From assembly GCF_008705135.1 (NCBI RefSeq), contig NZ_CP023694.1, positions 7,167,001 to 7,231,000 of the forward strand: a stretch of 64,000 nucleotides of DNA, given 5' to 3'. The position numbers and the translations under genes are program-made. This DNA comes from Streptomyces coeruleorubidus (GTDB lineage Bacteria; Actinomycetota; Actinomycetes; Streptomycetales; Streptomycetaceae). The stretch's first letter is position 1. Every line of letters begins with the position of its first letter. The notes under the pieces were generated by a model. It saw nothing but the letters and a program-made list of their open reading frames with translations. It was not told the DNA's origin and did not search any database. Below, piece after piece: positions 34,774-43,346 of this stretch.

Positions 34774-36087
34774 ATGAACCGCCGTACTGTCCTCGCCCTC
34801 GCCGTGGGCGCAGCCCTGCTGGCCTCGGGCTGTACCGGCACCGGAGGCACCTCGAAGGGCGCGGACGCCGACGCGCCCGACGATCCCGCCAAGGTCGACG
34901 GGACCATCACCGTCCTCACCCATCGGACCGACCTCGTGCAGGACGGGACGATGAAGAAGTACGCCGCCGAGTTCAACAAGACCTATCCCAAGGTGAAGGT
35001 CGAGTTCGAGGGCCTCACCGACTACGAGGGCGAGGTCAAGATCCGTATGAACACGGAGAACTACGGCGACGTCCTGATGATCCCGGCCGTGATCGAGAAG
35101 AAGGACTACCCGAAGTTCTTCGCCTCCCTCGGGACCCAGGCCGAGCGCGGCAAGAAGTACCGCTTCACCGACTACACCACCGTCGACGGCAAGGTCTACG
35201 GCCAGAGCCCGCTCGGCGTGGTCCCGGGCTTCGTCTACAACAAGAAGGTGTGGAACGCGGCAGGCGTCACCGACTGGCCCACGACCCCGGCCGAGTTCCT
35301 CGACGACCTCGAGGCCATCAAGTCCAAGTCCGACGCGGTCCCGTACTACACCAACTTCAAGGACATGTGGCCGCTGACCCAGTGGACGAACGTCAACGGC
35401 TCGGTCGGCTGCGACACTCAGGCCACCACCAGGCTCGCCGAGTCAAACCCCTGGGCGCAGGGCGCCGACCTGCGGGTCGGTGACACGCTGCTCCACGACA
35501 TCGTGCGCCGGCAGCTCATCGAGAAGGACCCGACGACCACCAACTGGGAGGCGTCCAAGCCCAAGTTGGCGAAGGGCGAGATCGCCACGATGTGGCTCGG
35601 CTCCTGGGCGATCGTGCAGATGCAGGACGCGGCGAAGCAGGCGGGCACCGACCCGGCCGACATCGGCTTCATGCCGTTCCCCGCCCAGAAGAACGGCACG
35701 TTCTGCGCGGTGACGTCGCCCGACTACCAGCAGGCCGTCAACGTCAACTCCGACCACAAGGCCGCCGCCCGCGCCTGGATCGACTGGTTCACCGACAAGT
35801 CCGGCTACGCGGACGCCAACCTCGCCCTCTCGCCCCTCAAGGACGGCCCGCTGCCCGACGTCCTCAAGCCGTACGAGGAGGCGGGCGTGAAGCTCCTCGA
35901 CATCGACGACACCAAGGGCGCCGAGGTCAAGTCCATCGACAACCAGTCCGAGGTCGGCATCTACAAGCCCGACTACCGCCAGGAGCTCGTCGACCTGGCC
36001 CGCGGCGCCCGCAAGGGCAGCCTGGACGACTTCCTGACCGGGCTGGGCGAGAAGTGGACCGAGGCGCAGAAGAACCTGGGGTCCTGA
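34774..36087 (+). CDS. Sugar ABC transporter substrate-binding lipoprotein (mannoside locus)
   Basis: 437 aa from ATG 34774 (GGAG 34761-34764, 9 bases upstream). Lipobox LLASGC after MNRRTVLALAVGAA. Family-1 extracellular binding fold: ITVLTHRTDLVQDGTMKKYA, YNKKVWNAAGVTDWPTTPAE, IATMWLGSWAIVQMQDAAKQ. It should bind an oligosaccharide outside the membrane; manno-oligosaccharides are inferred from the divergent beta-mannosidase and LacI regulator. ATGA overlap with the next permease. Confidence 0.85.
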   Translation: MNRRTVLALAVGAALLASGCTGTGGTSKGADADAPDDPAKVDGTITVLTHRTDLVQDGTMKKYAAEFNKTYPKVKVEFEGLTDYEGEVKIRMNTENYGDVLMIPAVIEKKDYPKFFASLGTQAERGKKYRFTDYTTVDGKVYGQSPLGVVPGFVYNKKVWNAAGVTDWPTTPAEFLDDLEAIKSKSDAVPYYTNFKDMWPLTQWTNVNGSVGCDTQATTRLAESNPWAQGADLRVGDTLLHDIVRRQLIEKDPTTTNWEASKPKLAKGEIATMWLGSWAIVQMQDAAKQAGTDPADIGFMPFPAQKNGTFCAVTSPDYQQAVNVNSDHKAAARAWIDWFTDKSGYADANLALSPLKDGPLPDVLKPYEEAGVKLLDIDDTKGAEVKSIDNQSEVGIYKPDYRQELVDLARGARKGSLDDFLTGLGEKWTEAQKNLGS

Positions 36088-37037
36088 TGACCGACACCAC
36101 CCGGAAGGCGGCGCGGCCGGCGGCACCGACCGCGCCCGCCGGGCCGACGCCGCCGTCCGCCGCGCGCCGGACGCGGCGGTGGCGGGGCGTGACCCCCTGG
36201 CTGTTCCTGATCGGCCCGCTCGTCCTGCTGATCGCCTTCACCTACGCGCCGATCGTCAACATGGTCGCGTACAGCTTCACCGACTGGGACGGCGTCAGCC
36301 CCGAGCTGCACTACACGGGCGCCGAGAACTACGCCGAACTCTTCACCCGGCCCGAGCTGTTCGAGGTGTTCCTCGTCAGCGGCTACTACCTCGCCGCGTC
36401 CGTGGTGCAGATCGCCGCCGCCCTCTACTTCGCCACGGTCCTGAGCTTCAACGTCCGCTTCCGCAACTTCTTCAAGGGCGTGCTCTTCTTCCCGTACCTG
36501 ATCAACGGCGTCGCGATCGGCTTCGTCTTCCTGTACTTCTTCCAGGACGGCGGCACCCTCGACGCGATCCTGAGCCTGTTCGGCTACGACGGCGACCGTG
36601 CCTGGCTCGGCACGCCCGCCTCGGCAAACGTCTCCCTCGCGGGCGTCTCCGTATGGCGATACATGGGCCTGAACTTCGTCCTCTTCCTCGGCGCGATCCA
36701 GTCCATCCCGGGGGAGCTGTACGAGGCGGCCGAACTGGACGGGGCGAACCGCTGGCAGCAGTTCCGTCACATCATCGCGCCCGGCATCCGGCCCGTGCTG
36801 AGCCTGTCGGTGATCCTGTCCGTCTCGGGGTCGCTGTCCGTCTTCGAGATCCCGTACATCATGACCGGCGGCGCGACCGGCACCGAGACCTTCGTGATCC
36901 AGACCGTGAAGCTGGCCTTCCAGTTCAACAAGACGGGCCTCGCCTCGGCGGCGGCCGTCGTGCTGCTGCTGATCATCCTGGCGGTGACCTGGGTGCAGCG
37001 GCGCCTCGTCCCGGACGACAAGGTGGATCTCGTATGA
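36087..37037 (+). CDS. Sugar ABC transporter permease (MalF type)
   Basis: 316 aa. A Pro/Ala-rich cytoplasmic tail of about 35 residues precedes six membrane segments (WLFLIGPLVLLIAFTYAPIV first). EAA loop EAAELDGANRWQQFRHIIAP. Overlaps its neighbours at both ends through ATGA. No ATPase gene in this operon; MsiK or an equivalent is expected to energise it. Confidence 0.88.
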   Translation: MTDTTRKAARPAAPTAPAGPTPPSAARRTRRWRGVTPWLFLIGPLVLLIAFTYAPIVNMVAYSFTDWDGVSPELHYTGAENYAELFTRPELFEVFLVSGYYLAASVVQIAAALYFATVLSFNVRFRNFFKGVLFFPYLINGVAIGFVFLYFFQDGGTLDAILSLFGYDGDRAWLGTPASANVSLAGVSVWRYMGLNFVLFLGAIQSIPGELYEAAELDGANRWQQFRHIIAPGIRPVLSLSVILSVSGSLSVFEIPYIMTGGATGTETFVIQTVKLAFQFNKTGLASAAAVVLLLIILAVTWVQRRLVPDDKVDLV

Positions 37038-37864
37038 CGCGCCGTGCCGTGGCCCGTGCCCTCGTGTACCTGTCCCTGGTCCTCGCGACGCTGGTCGTGC
37101 TCCTGCCGCTCACCGTGGTCTTCCTGACGTCGCTGAAGACCTCCGGGGAGATGGCGGACGACAGCGGCGCCCTCACGCTGCCCGACGACCCGCTGAACTT
37201 CGGCAACTACGTGACGGCGTTCCAGGACGGCCGGATGCTCTCCGCGTTCGGCAACACGGCGCTGATCCTGGTCGTCGCCATCGGAGGCACGGTCCTCATC
37301 GGCTCGATGACGGCGTACGCCATCGACCGCTTCCGGTTCCGCTTCCGGAAGCTGGTCCTGGCCCTGTTCCTGGTCGCCGCGCTGGTCCCCGGGGTGACCA
37401 CCCAGGTGGCCACCTTCCAGATCGTCAACAGCCTCGGGATGTTCGACAGCCTCTGGGCGCCGATCGCGCTCTACATGGGCACGGACATCGTGTCGATCTA
37501 CATCTTCCTGCAGTTCGTACGGGCCATCCCCGTCTCACTGGACGAGTCGGCCCGCATCGACGGCGCCAACGCCTTCACGGTCTACCGGAAGATCATCTTT
37601 CCGCTGCTCAAGCCTGCCATCGCGACGGTCGTGATCGTGAAGGGGATCAATGTCTACAACGACTTCTACATCCCCTTCCTCTACATGCCCTCCGAAGATC
37701 TTGGCGTGATCTCGACGTCCCTGTTCCGCTTCAAGGGCCCCTTCGGAGCCCACTGGGAGACCATCTCGGCGGGCGCGATCCTCGTCATCGTCCCGACGCT
37801 GATCGTCTTCCTGTTCCTCCAGCGGTTCATCTACAACGGTTTCACGCGAGGCGCCACGAAGTAG
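37034..37864 (+). CDS. Sugar ABC transporter permease (MalG type)
   Basis: 276 aa, six membrane segments, EAA-type loop DESARIDGANAFTVYRKIIF. The second half of the transport channel. Last gene of the operon; a hairpin terminator and an interspersed repeat follow. Confidence 0.88.
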   Translation: MTRRAVARALVYLSLVLATLVVLLPLTVVFLTSLKTSGEMADDSGALTLPDDPLNFGNYVTAFQDGRMLSAFGNTALILVVAIGGTVLIGSMTAYAIDRFRFRFRKLVLALFLVAALVPGVTTQVATFQIVNSLGMFDSLWAPIALYMGTDIVSIYIFLQFVRAIPVSLDESARIDGANAFTVYRKIIFPLLKPAIATVVIVKGINVYNDFYIPFLYMPSEDLGVISTSLFRFKGPFGAHWETISAGAILVIVPTLIVFLFLQRFIYNGFTRGATK

Positions 37865-37870
37865 CGGACC

Positions 37871-37944
37871 CAGGGGCGCGGGGCTGTGTCGATGTGCGGC
37901 TCCGCCGCGTGGGCGCGAACAACCACAAACAGCCCGCAGCCGCC
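37871..37944. repeat. Interspersed GC-rich repeat, copy 1
   Basis: Starts CAGGGGCGCGGGGCTGT and continues TGCGGCTCCGCCGCGTGGGC, then CGCGAACAACCACAAACAGC. Copy 2 (43260-43330, opposite strand) is nearly the same over the first 55 bases. This type of element is common between Streptomyces genes, especially at 3' ends. Confidence 0.8.
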
Positions 37945-37970
37945 GTACGACGAAAAGCTCTACGGCGGCT
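37938..37970. terminator. Bidirectional terminator between permease and RNase D
   Basis: AGCCGCCGTA (37938-37947) and TACGGCGGCT (37961-37970) form a perfect 10-bp stem with a 13-base loop. It reaches the stop codon of the convergent RNase D gene. Confidence 0.8.
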
Positions 37971-39258
37971 AGGCCTCCTTCGCGGACAACGCCTCCACCA
38001 ACACAGGCGTCACCAGCTCCACCTGCCACGGCCGCGCACCGTACCCGGCGAGCGCGGCCCCCACGGACTCGGCATCCACCACCGCCGGCGGCTCCCAGCA
38101 GACCCGCCGCACGGTGTCCGGCGTGATCAGATTCTCCTGCGGCATGGTGAGCTGCTCGGCCAGCGCCGAGACCCCCGCCCGGGCCGCGGACAACCTGGCC
38201 GCGGCGACAGGGTCCTTGTCGGCCCAGGCCCGCGGCGGCGGAGGCCCGGTCACCGGCTGCCCCGGCTGCGGCAACTGCGCCTCGCTCAGCCCCTTGGCCC
38301 GGTCCACGGCCGCCTGCCACTGCTCGAGCTGCCGCTTGCTCATCCGGTGTCCGAAACCGTTCAGCGCGGCCAGCGCGTGCACGTTGGCCGGAACCGCCAG
38401 CGCGGCCTCCACGATCGCCGCGTCCCCGAGCACCTTGCCGGGGGAGACGTCCCGCCGCTGCGCGATCCGGTCCCGGGTCTGCCACAGCTCCCGTACGACG
38501 GCCAGCTGCCGCCGCCGGCGCACCTTGTGCATGCCGGACGTACGCCGCCAGGGGTCCTTGCGCGGCTCCGGCGGCGGGGCCGAGGCGATCGCGTCGAACT
38601 CCTGGCGGGCCCACTCCAGCTTGCCCTGCCGGTCCAGTTCCTTCTCCAGCGCGTCGCGCAGGTCGACGAGCAGCTCGACGTCCAGGGCCGCGTACCGCAG
38701 CCAGGGCTCCGGCAGCGGCCGGGTCGACCAGTCGACGGCGGAGTGCCCCTTCTCCAGGACAAAACCGAGGACGCCCTCGACCATCGCGCCGAGGCCGACC
38801 CGGGGGAACCCGGCGAGCCGCCCGGCCAGCTCCGTGTCGAACAGCCGCGTCGGCACCATGCCTATCTCGCGCAGGCAGGGCAGGTCCTGGGTGGCGGCGT
38901 GCAGCACCCACTCGGCGCCGGACAGGGCCTCGCCGAGGGCGGACAGGTCGGGGCAGGCGACGGGGTCGATCAGAGCGGTCCCGGCGCCCTGGCGGCGCAG
39001 CTGGACCAGATAGGCGCGCTGGCCGTAGCGGTAGCCGGACGCGCGCTCGGCGTCGACGGCGACCGGACCGGAGCCCGCCTCGAAGGCGGCGATCATCCGG
39101 GCCAGGGCAGGCTCGTCCGCGATCACGGGCGGAATGCCCTCACGCGGTTCCAGCAAGGGGATCGGCGCCTCCGTAGCAGAAGATCCGTCGTCGTCCGGAG
39201 GAGCGCCTCCGGTGGTTCGCAGTGAGCTGTCTGCTGCGGTCTCGTGGGCGTCGGTCAC
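37969..39258 (-). CDS. rnd: Ribonuclease D-like 3'-5' exoribonuclease with HRDC domain
   Basis: 429 aa, GTG start without a clear ribosome site. DEDDy exonuclease domain (about 45-230): Asp/Glu in PVAVDAERASGY, Asp in HAATQDLPCL, Asp in FDTELAGRLAGF region and Tyr/Asp in RYAALDVELLVDL. An HRDC helical domain (about 250-330) and an actinobacterial C-terminal extension follow. RNase D trims tRNA and other RNA 3' ends. Separated from the upstream response regulator by a perfect palindrome. Confidence 0.88.
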   Translation of the reverse strand: MTDAHETAADSSLRTTGGAPPDDDGSSATEAPIPLLEPREGIPPVIADEPALARMIAAFEAGSGPVAVDAERASGYRYGQRAYLVQLRRQGAGTALIDPVACPDLSALGEALSGAEWVLHAATQDLPCLREIGMVPTRLFDTELAGRLAGFPRVGLGAMVEGVLGFVLEKGHSAVDWSTRPLPEPWLRYAALDVELLVDLRDALEKELDRQGKLEWARQEFDAIASAPPPEPRKDPWRRTSGMHKVRRRRQLAVVRELWQTRDRIAQRRDVSPGKVLGDAAIVEAALAVPANVHALAALNGFGHRMSKRQLEQWQAAVDRAKGLSEAQLPQPGQPVTGPPPPRAWADKDPVAAARLSAARAGVSALAEQLTMPQENLITPDTVRRVCWEPPAVVDAESVGAALAGYGARPWQVELVTPVLVEALSAKEA

Positions 39259-39284
39259 ATGTCAAGGGTATCCATGTATGGACA

Positions 39285-39318
39285 GCGCCCGCCGACGGAA
39301 CGTTCCGTCGGCGGGCGC
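39285..39318. terminator. Perfect 34-bp palindrome between response regulator and rnd
   Basis: Two 17-base arms meet at AACGTT: the left reads GCGCCCGCCGACGGAAC and the right is its exact complement. On RNA it folds into one uninterrupted hairpin. It lies downstream of the response-regulator gene and 27 bases upstream of the rnd start, so it is best read as that gene's terminator. Confidence 0.8.
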
Positions 39319-39444
39319 CCGAGGGTCGCAAACCAGTCAGGTCGGGGAAGCGGCGGGTTCACGAACCGTGAGTGACATGCACGAGACGCGCGGCCGGTCC
39401 CGTTCACGTGAGTGAATGATCACAAAGGGTCACCATGGAGCGGT

Positions 39445-40107
39445 TCAGTGGATGATTCCGGTCCGCAGCGCCACCGCGACCATCCCGGCGCGGTCGCCCG
39501 TGCCGAGCTTGCGGGCGATGCGGGCGAGGTGGCTCTTGACGGTCAGTGCGGACAGGCCCATCGAGACGCCGATCGCCTTGTTCGACTGGCCCTCCGCGAC
39601 CAGTCGCAGCACCTCGACTTCGCGGCCGGAGAGTTCGCGGTAGCCGCCCGGGTGACTCGGGGCACCCGGGGGGCGGCGGTGCAGGCGGGCGGCGGCGGCG
39701 CCGATGGGGGCGGCGCCCGGGCGGGTGGGGAGCCCGACGTTGGTGCGGGTGCCGGTGACGACATAGCCCTTCACGCCGCCCGCGAGGGCGTTGCGAACGG
39801 CGCTGATGTCGTCGGCGGCGGAGAGGGCGAGCCCGTTGGGCCAGCCCGCGGCGCGGGTCTCCGACAGCAGGGTGAGGCCGGAGCCGTCGGGCAGGTGGAC
39901 GTCGGCGACGCAGATGTCGCGGGGGTTGCCGATGCGGGGACGAGCCTCCGCGATGGACGAGGCCTCGATGACATCGCGCACACCGAGCGCCCACAGGTGG
40001 CGGGTGACGGTGGAGCGGACGCGCGGGTCGGCCACGACCACCATGGCGGTCGGCTTGTTCGGGCGGTAGGCGACCAGGCTTGCGGGCTGCTCGAGGAGAA
40101 CGGACAC
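39445..40107 (-). CDS. Orphan LuxR-type response regulator
   Basis: 220 aa, GTG start with AGGAGG 4-5 bases upstream. Receiver domain about 20-120 with phospho-acceptor Asp69 (VADVHLPDGSG) and Lys114 (GGVKGYVV); the N-terminal acidic pair is reduced to one Asp (VVVADPRV). A Pro/Arg-rich linker of about 35 residues leads to a LuxR (NarL) helix-turn-helix (LSGREVEVLRLVAEGQSNKA ... ALTVKSHLARIARKL). No histidine kinase is adjacent. Preceded by a long AT-richer promoter region with inverted repeats and probably followed by the 39285 terminator. Targets unknown. Confidence 0.88.
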   Translation of the reverse strand: MSVLLEQPASLVAYRPNKPTAMVVVADPRVRSTVTRHLWALGVRDVIEASSIAEARPRIGNPRDICVADVHLPDGSGLTLLSETRAAGWPNGLALSAADDISAVRNALAGGVKGYVVTGTRTNVGLPTRPGAAPIGAAAARLHRRPPGAPSHPGGYRELSGREVEVLRLVAEGQSNKAIGVSMGLSALTVKSHLARIARKLGTGDRAGMVAVALRTGIIH

Positions 40108-40430
40108 CAGGCCTCCTGGGGTGCGGGACGGGGCCGGCTCGTGGGGGTGAAGCCGGGACGAACCGTGCTTTCAAGGTCACAGTCGTCTTCGGCACCCAAC
40201 CCGTCCGCCTTTAGAGAATGATCACGAATCGGTGATAACAATCCGTACAATTCGGACATGCGGTCGATCATTCGAAGGTCGAACGGTTTCGGTCTGCGTC
40301 GGTACGCGGTCGAAAGTGGCCGTATCGACAAAGTGATTCGGCCAAGAGGGGGACGCAGGTGTGATCGTCGACAGGGCATGGTTGACCGCCCCGTACAAGT
40401 TCGATCAGTACGGGGTCGGAACAGGTTCGA
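40108..40430. other. Intergenic region upstream of the response regulator
   Basis: 323 bases. It is AT-richer than its surroundings between 40210 and 40280 and holds the inverted repeat GAATGATC/GATCATTC. No gene or confident -35/-10 pair was found on either strand. Confidence 0.6.
40216..40273. promoter_or_regulatory. Long-spaced inverted repeat upstream of the response regulator
   Basis: GAATGATC (40216-40223) and GATCATTC (40266-40273) are perfect complements 42 bases apart, with TCCG/CGGA nested between them. GAATGATCAC also occurs at 39415-39424, just below the end of the same gene. Possible binding site for the regulator itself; inferred from position only. Confidence 0.4.
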
Positions 40431-41105
40431 TCAGCGGGACTGCGGTCCCCGCCGCTGGGGCAGCGTCACCACCGACGCGTCCCCCGGCCCGGCCGGCGGC
40501 AGCCCCGCGACCTGGGCGAGCAGATCGCACCAGGACGCCAGGTGCGCGGCCGTGTCCGGCACCCCGCCCAGGCCCTCGCGCGGCGTCCACGAGGCACGGA
40601 TCTCGATCTGCGAGGCGGCCGGACGCGCGGACAGACCGCCGAAGTAGTGCGAGCTCGCCCGCGTGACGGTGCCGCTCGGCTCCCCGTACGTCAGCCCGCG
40701 CGCCTGCAGCGCGCCGGTCAGCCAGGACCAGCACACCTCCGGCAGCAGCGGATCCGCGGCCATCTCCGGCTCCAGCTCCGCGCGCACCAGCGTCACCAGC
40801 CGGAACGTGCCCTGCCAGGCCTCGTGCCCCGCCGGGTCGTGCAGCAGCACCAGCCGGCCGTCCGCCAGGTCCTGGTCGCCGTCGACGACCGCGGCCTCCA
40901 GCGCGTAGGCGTGGGGGGCGAGCCGCTGCGGCGGGCGCGTCGGCTCGGCCTCGATCTGGGGCCGCAGCCGCGCCGCCCTGAGCGCGTCGACGGCGGCCCG
41001 GAAGGGCAGCGGGGTGGTGTCCGCCTCCCGCCGGTCTTTCTCGGTGTCCTTCGCTTCGTCCATTCCGCCAGCGCCGTCCGACAGTGGTCCCTGAGCCGCA
41101 GCCAT
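40431..41105 (-). CDS. DUF3000 family protein
   Basis: 224 aa; ATG 41105 used, with a second ATG at 41063 possible. Soluble, with core segments PLPFRAAVDALRAARLRPQI, DGRLVLLHDPAGHEAWQGTF, SWLTGALQARGLTYGEPSGT and IEIRASWTPREGLG, typical of the actinobacterial DUF3000 family. Function unknown. It is divergent from hemE, and in many Actinobacteria this family sits next to hemE and RNase D genes, which suggests only conserved synteny. Confidence 0.8.
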   Translation of the reverse strand: MAAAQGPLSDGAGGMDEAKDTEKDRREADTTPLPFRAAVDALRAARLRPQIEAEPTRPPQRLAPHAYALEAAVVDGDQDLADGRLVLLHDPAGHEAWQGTFRLVTLVRAELEPEMAADPLLPEVCWSWLTGALQARGLTYGEPSGTVTRASSHYFGGLSARPAASQIEIRASWTPREGLGGVPDTAAHLASWCDLLAQVAGLPPAGPGDASVVTLPQRRGPQSR

Positions 41106-41206
41106 GCCGGAAGGTTACGGGGACCGGAGCCCGGGTGCCGGGCTAGACACCCCGCGCCTCTCCAGGGGCTGAATCCCGCCCCTCGGGGGCGTGCGAAACT
41201 TGGCCC

Positions 41207-42274
41207 GTGAGTGCCAACGACGCCCCCCGGGCCCAGCAGCCGTCCGCCCCGTACGACTCAGCCTTCCTCAAGGCCTGCCGGCGCGAGCCCGTGCCGCACA
41301 CGCCGGTGTGGTTCATGCGGCAGGCCGGGCGCTCACTTCCGGAGTACCGCAAGGTGCGCGAGGGCATCGGGATGCTCGAGTCCTGCATGCGGCCCGAGCT
41401 GGTCACCGAGATCACGCTCCAGCCGGTGCGCCGGCACGGCGTCGACGCGGCGATCTACTTCAGCGACATCGTCGTCCCACTCAAGGCCATCGGCGTCGAC
41501 CTCGACATCAAGCCCGGCGTCGGCCCGGTCGTCGAGCGCCCGATCCGCACCCGCGCGGACCTCGCCCAGCTCCGCGACCTGACCCCCGAGGACGTCTCCT
41601 ACGTCACCGAGGCCATCGGCCTGCTCACCCGCGAGCTCGGCGCCACGCCCCTCATCGGCTTCGCCGGTGCCCCCTTCACCCTCGCCAGCTACCTAGTCGA
41701 GGGCGGCCCGTCCCGCACGTACGAGAACGCCAAGGCGATGATGTACGGCGACCCCGAGCTGTGGGCCGACCTCCTCGACCGCCTCGCCGAGATCACGGCC
41801 GCCTTCCTGAAGGTGCAGATCGAGGCCGGCGCCTCGGCGGTCCAGCTGTTCGACTCCTGGGCCGGCGCCCTCGCCCCCAGCGACTACCGGCGCTCGGTGC
41901 TGCCGGCGTCGGCGAAGGTCTTCGAGGCCGTGGCCGGTTACGGCGTCCCGCGCATCCACTTCGGCGTCGGCACCGGGGAGCTGCTGCGGCTCATGGGCGA
42001 GGCCGGCGCGGACGTCGTCGGCGTCGACTGGCGCGTCCCGCTGGACGAGGCCGCCCGCCGCGTGGGCCCCGGCAAGGCGCTCCAGGGCAATCTCGACCCG
42101 ACGGTGCTGTTCGCCACGACGGAGGCCGTCGAGGCGAAGACCCGCGAGGTCCTGGACTCGGCGGCGGGGCTGGAGGGGCACGTCTTCAACCTCGGCCACG
42201 GCGTCATGCCGTCGACGGACCCGGACGCGCTGACGCGGCTCGTGGAGTACGTGCACACGCACACCGCCCGCTGA
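41207..42274 (+). CDS. hemE: Uroporphyrinogen decarboxylase
   Basis: 355 aa, GTG start without an evident ribosome site, so possibly near-leaderless. Decarboxylates the four acetate groups of uroporphyrinogen III to give coproporphyrinogen III. Signature [17 protein letters not shown] near the N-terminus, the catalytic Asp in [12 protein letters not shown], and [17 protein letters not shown]. The later heme genes hemY and hemQ lie 3.6 kb downstream on the same strand. Confidence 0.95.
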   Translation: MSANDAPRAQQPSAPYDSAFLKACRREPVPHTPVWFMRQAGRSLPEYRKVREGIGMLESCMRPELVTEITLQPVRRHGVDAAIYFSDIVVPLKAIGVDLDIKPGVGPVVERPIRTRADLAQLRDLTPEDVSYVTEAIGLLTRELGATPLIGFAGAPFTLASYLVEGGPSRTYENAKAMMYGDPELWADLLDRLAEITAAFLKVQIEAGASAVQLFDSWAGALAPSDYRRSVLPASAKVFEAVAGYGVPRIHFGVGTGELLRLMGEAGADVVGVDWRVPLDEAARRVGPGKALQGNLDPTVLFATTEAVEAKTREVLDSAAGLEGHVFNLGHGVMPSTDPDALTRLVEYVHTHTAR

Positions 42275-42275
42275 C

Positions 42276-42797
42276 TCACCAGGTGTGCCGGGGCCGCGCC
42301 CGCCTGCCGAAGAGGATGCCGCGCGGCTCCGGCGGCGGCGGTGTGCCGGGGCGCAGCGGCCAGGCGATCAGCATGCCGGCGAGGAAGCCGGCGATGTGCG
42401 CCGCGTACGCCACCGTGCCGGCGTCGGAGAGGCCGCCGCCGGAGGAGTACACCGCCTGGAGCACGAACCACAGGCCCAGCACGGTCCAGGCGGGCAGCCG
42501 CAGCGGCAGGAAGACCAGGAACGGGACGAGGACCCCAGCCGCCGTGCAGGAACATCGCGGTCAGGACGCTCAGTTCGGGCGACTTGTCGTAGGGCGGCGG
42601 GCCGACCACGCAGCCGGGTCCCTGCGGGCCCACCCGATGTCGCCCGTGGGTACCAGCCGGGGCATCTGATGGTGGATCAGCTCCCGTGGCACCGCCGCGT
42701 ACTGGTCCAGGAACGCCTGGAGGTGACACAACTGGGCCAGGCTGCCCTCGTCCACCACGCCACACGTGTGCCCGGGGCGCCGCCGGTGAATCGGCAC
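42276..42797 (-). pseudogene. Decayed rhomboid-family intramembrane serine protease
   Basis: Rhomboid fragments lie in three frames. N-terminal piece: LAQLCHLQAFLDQYAAVPRE and MPRLVPTGDIGW in one frame; after one lost base near 42630 the next piece GCVVGPPPYDKSPELSVLTA MFLHGGW follows in a second frame; at about 42535 it jumps straight to VLVPFLVFLPLRLPAW and the C-terminal part (AHIAGFLAGMLIAWPLRPGT) in a third. The first membrane helix and the central helices with the catalytic GxSG serine are gone, though the histidine-bearing helix remains. It cannot be an active protease. It ends one base after the hemE stop. Confidence 0.8.
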
Positions 42798-42892
42798 CGC
42801 TGGTGAACGCAGCCGTCCGGGCGTGCGTATGTGTCGGCAACCGCCCGCGGCGCGGGGAAGGCGGGTCGCGGGGCCGACGTGAGGAACAGGCG

Positions 42893-43228
42893 ATGAACGA
42901 CCGAGTTACTCCTCCGATGCACGCCCTGCCCGACGGCGAGGCGGAGCTGACGCTGGTGGTGCGGCTGCCGTGGGAGGACGTGGCCCGCCTCGGCCAGGAG
43001 GCCGGGCGGCTGGCGACCCAGATGCGGCGGCCCGTGACGCTGGACGAGGCGGTGAGTCACCGGTTGCGTTCGTCCAGGATCGCCGCGCATGCGAAGCCGG
43101 CGGGGGAGCAGCCGCCGCCGGCGGTGACGGCGGCGTCGGCGTCGGTGTCGTCCTTGCCGTCCCGGCCGCCGGCGGAGCAGGCGCGGCAGGCGATTGACCG
43201 GATCAACGGCACTGCTGGGACCGCGTAG
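42893..43228 (+). CDS. Small conserved-looking protein with ribbon-helix-helix-like region
   Basis: 111 aa from ATG 42893 (GAGG 42881-42884, 8 bases upstream). Residues about 17-60 (ELTLVVRLPWEDVARLG ... PVTLDEAVSHRLRSS) have the strand-helix-helix pattern of ribbon-helix-helix DNA-binding proteins; the rest is Ala/Pro/Ser-rich. I do not recognise the family. It stands alone between the rhomboid remnant and an interspersed repeat. Confidence 0.6.
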   Translation: MNDRVTPPMHALPDGEAELTLVVRLPWEDVARLGQEAGRLATQMRRPVTLDEAVSHRLRSSRIAAHAKPAGEQPPPAVTAASASVSSLPSRPPAEQARQAIDRINGTAGTA

Positions 43229-43259
43229 GGCTTCGCCGTAGGGGTGCGGGTTCGCTGCC

Positions 43260-43330
43260 GGGTGCGGGTTTGTGGTGGCTGGTCGCGCCCACGCGGCGGA
43301 GCCGCAGATCGGTACAGCCCCGCGCCCCTG
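43260..43330. repeat. Interspersed GC-rich repeat, copy 2 (reverse orientation)
   Basis: Read on the minus strand it begins CAGGGGCGCGGGGCTGT and continues TGCGGCTCCGCCGCGTGGGC and GCGACCAGCCACCACAAAC, matching copy 1 at 37871-37944 closely. It lies between two convergent genes. Confidence 0.8.
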
Positions 43331-43346
43331 ACCCCCACACCGTCCC

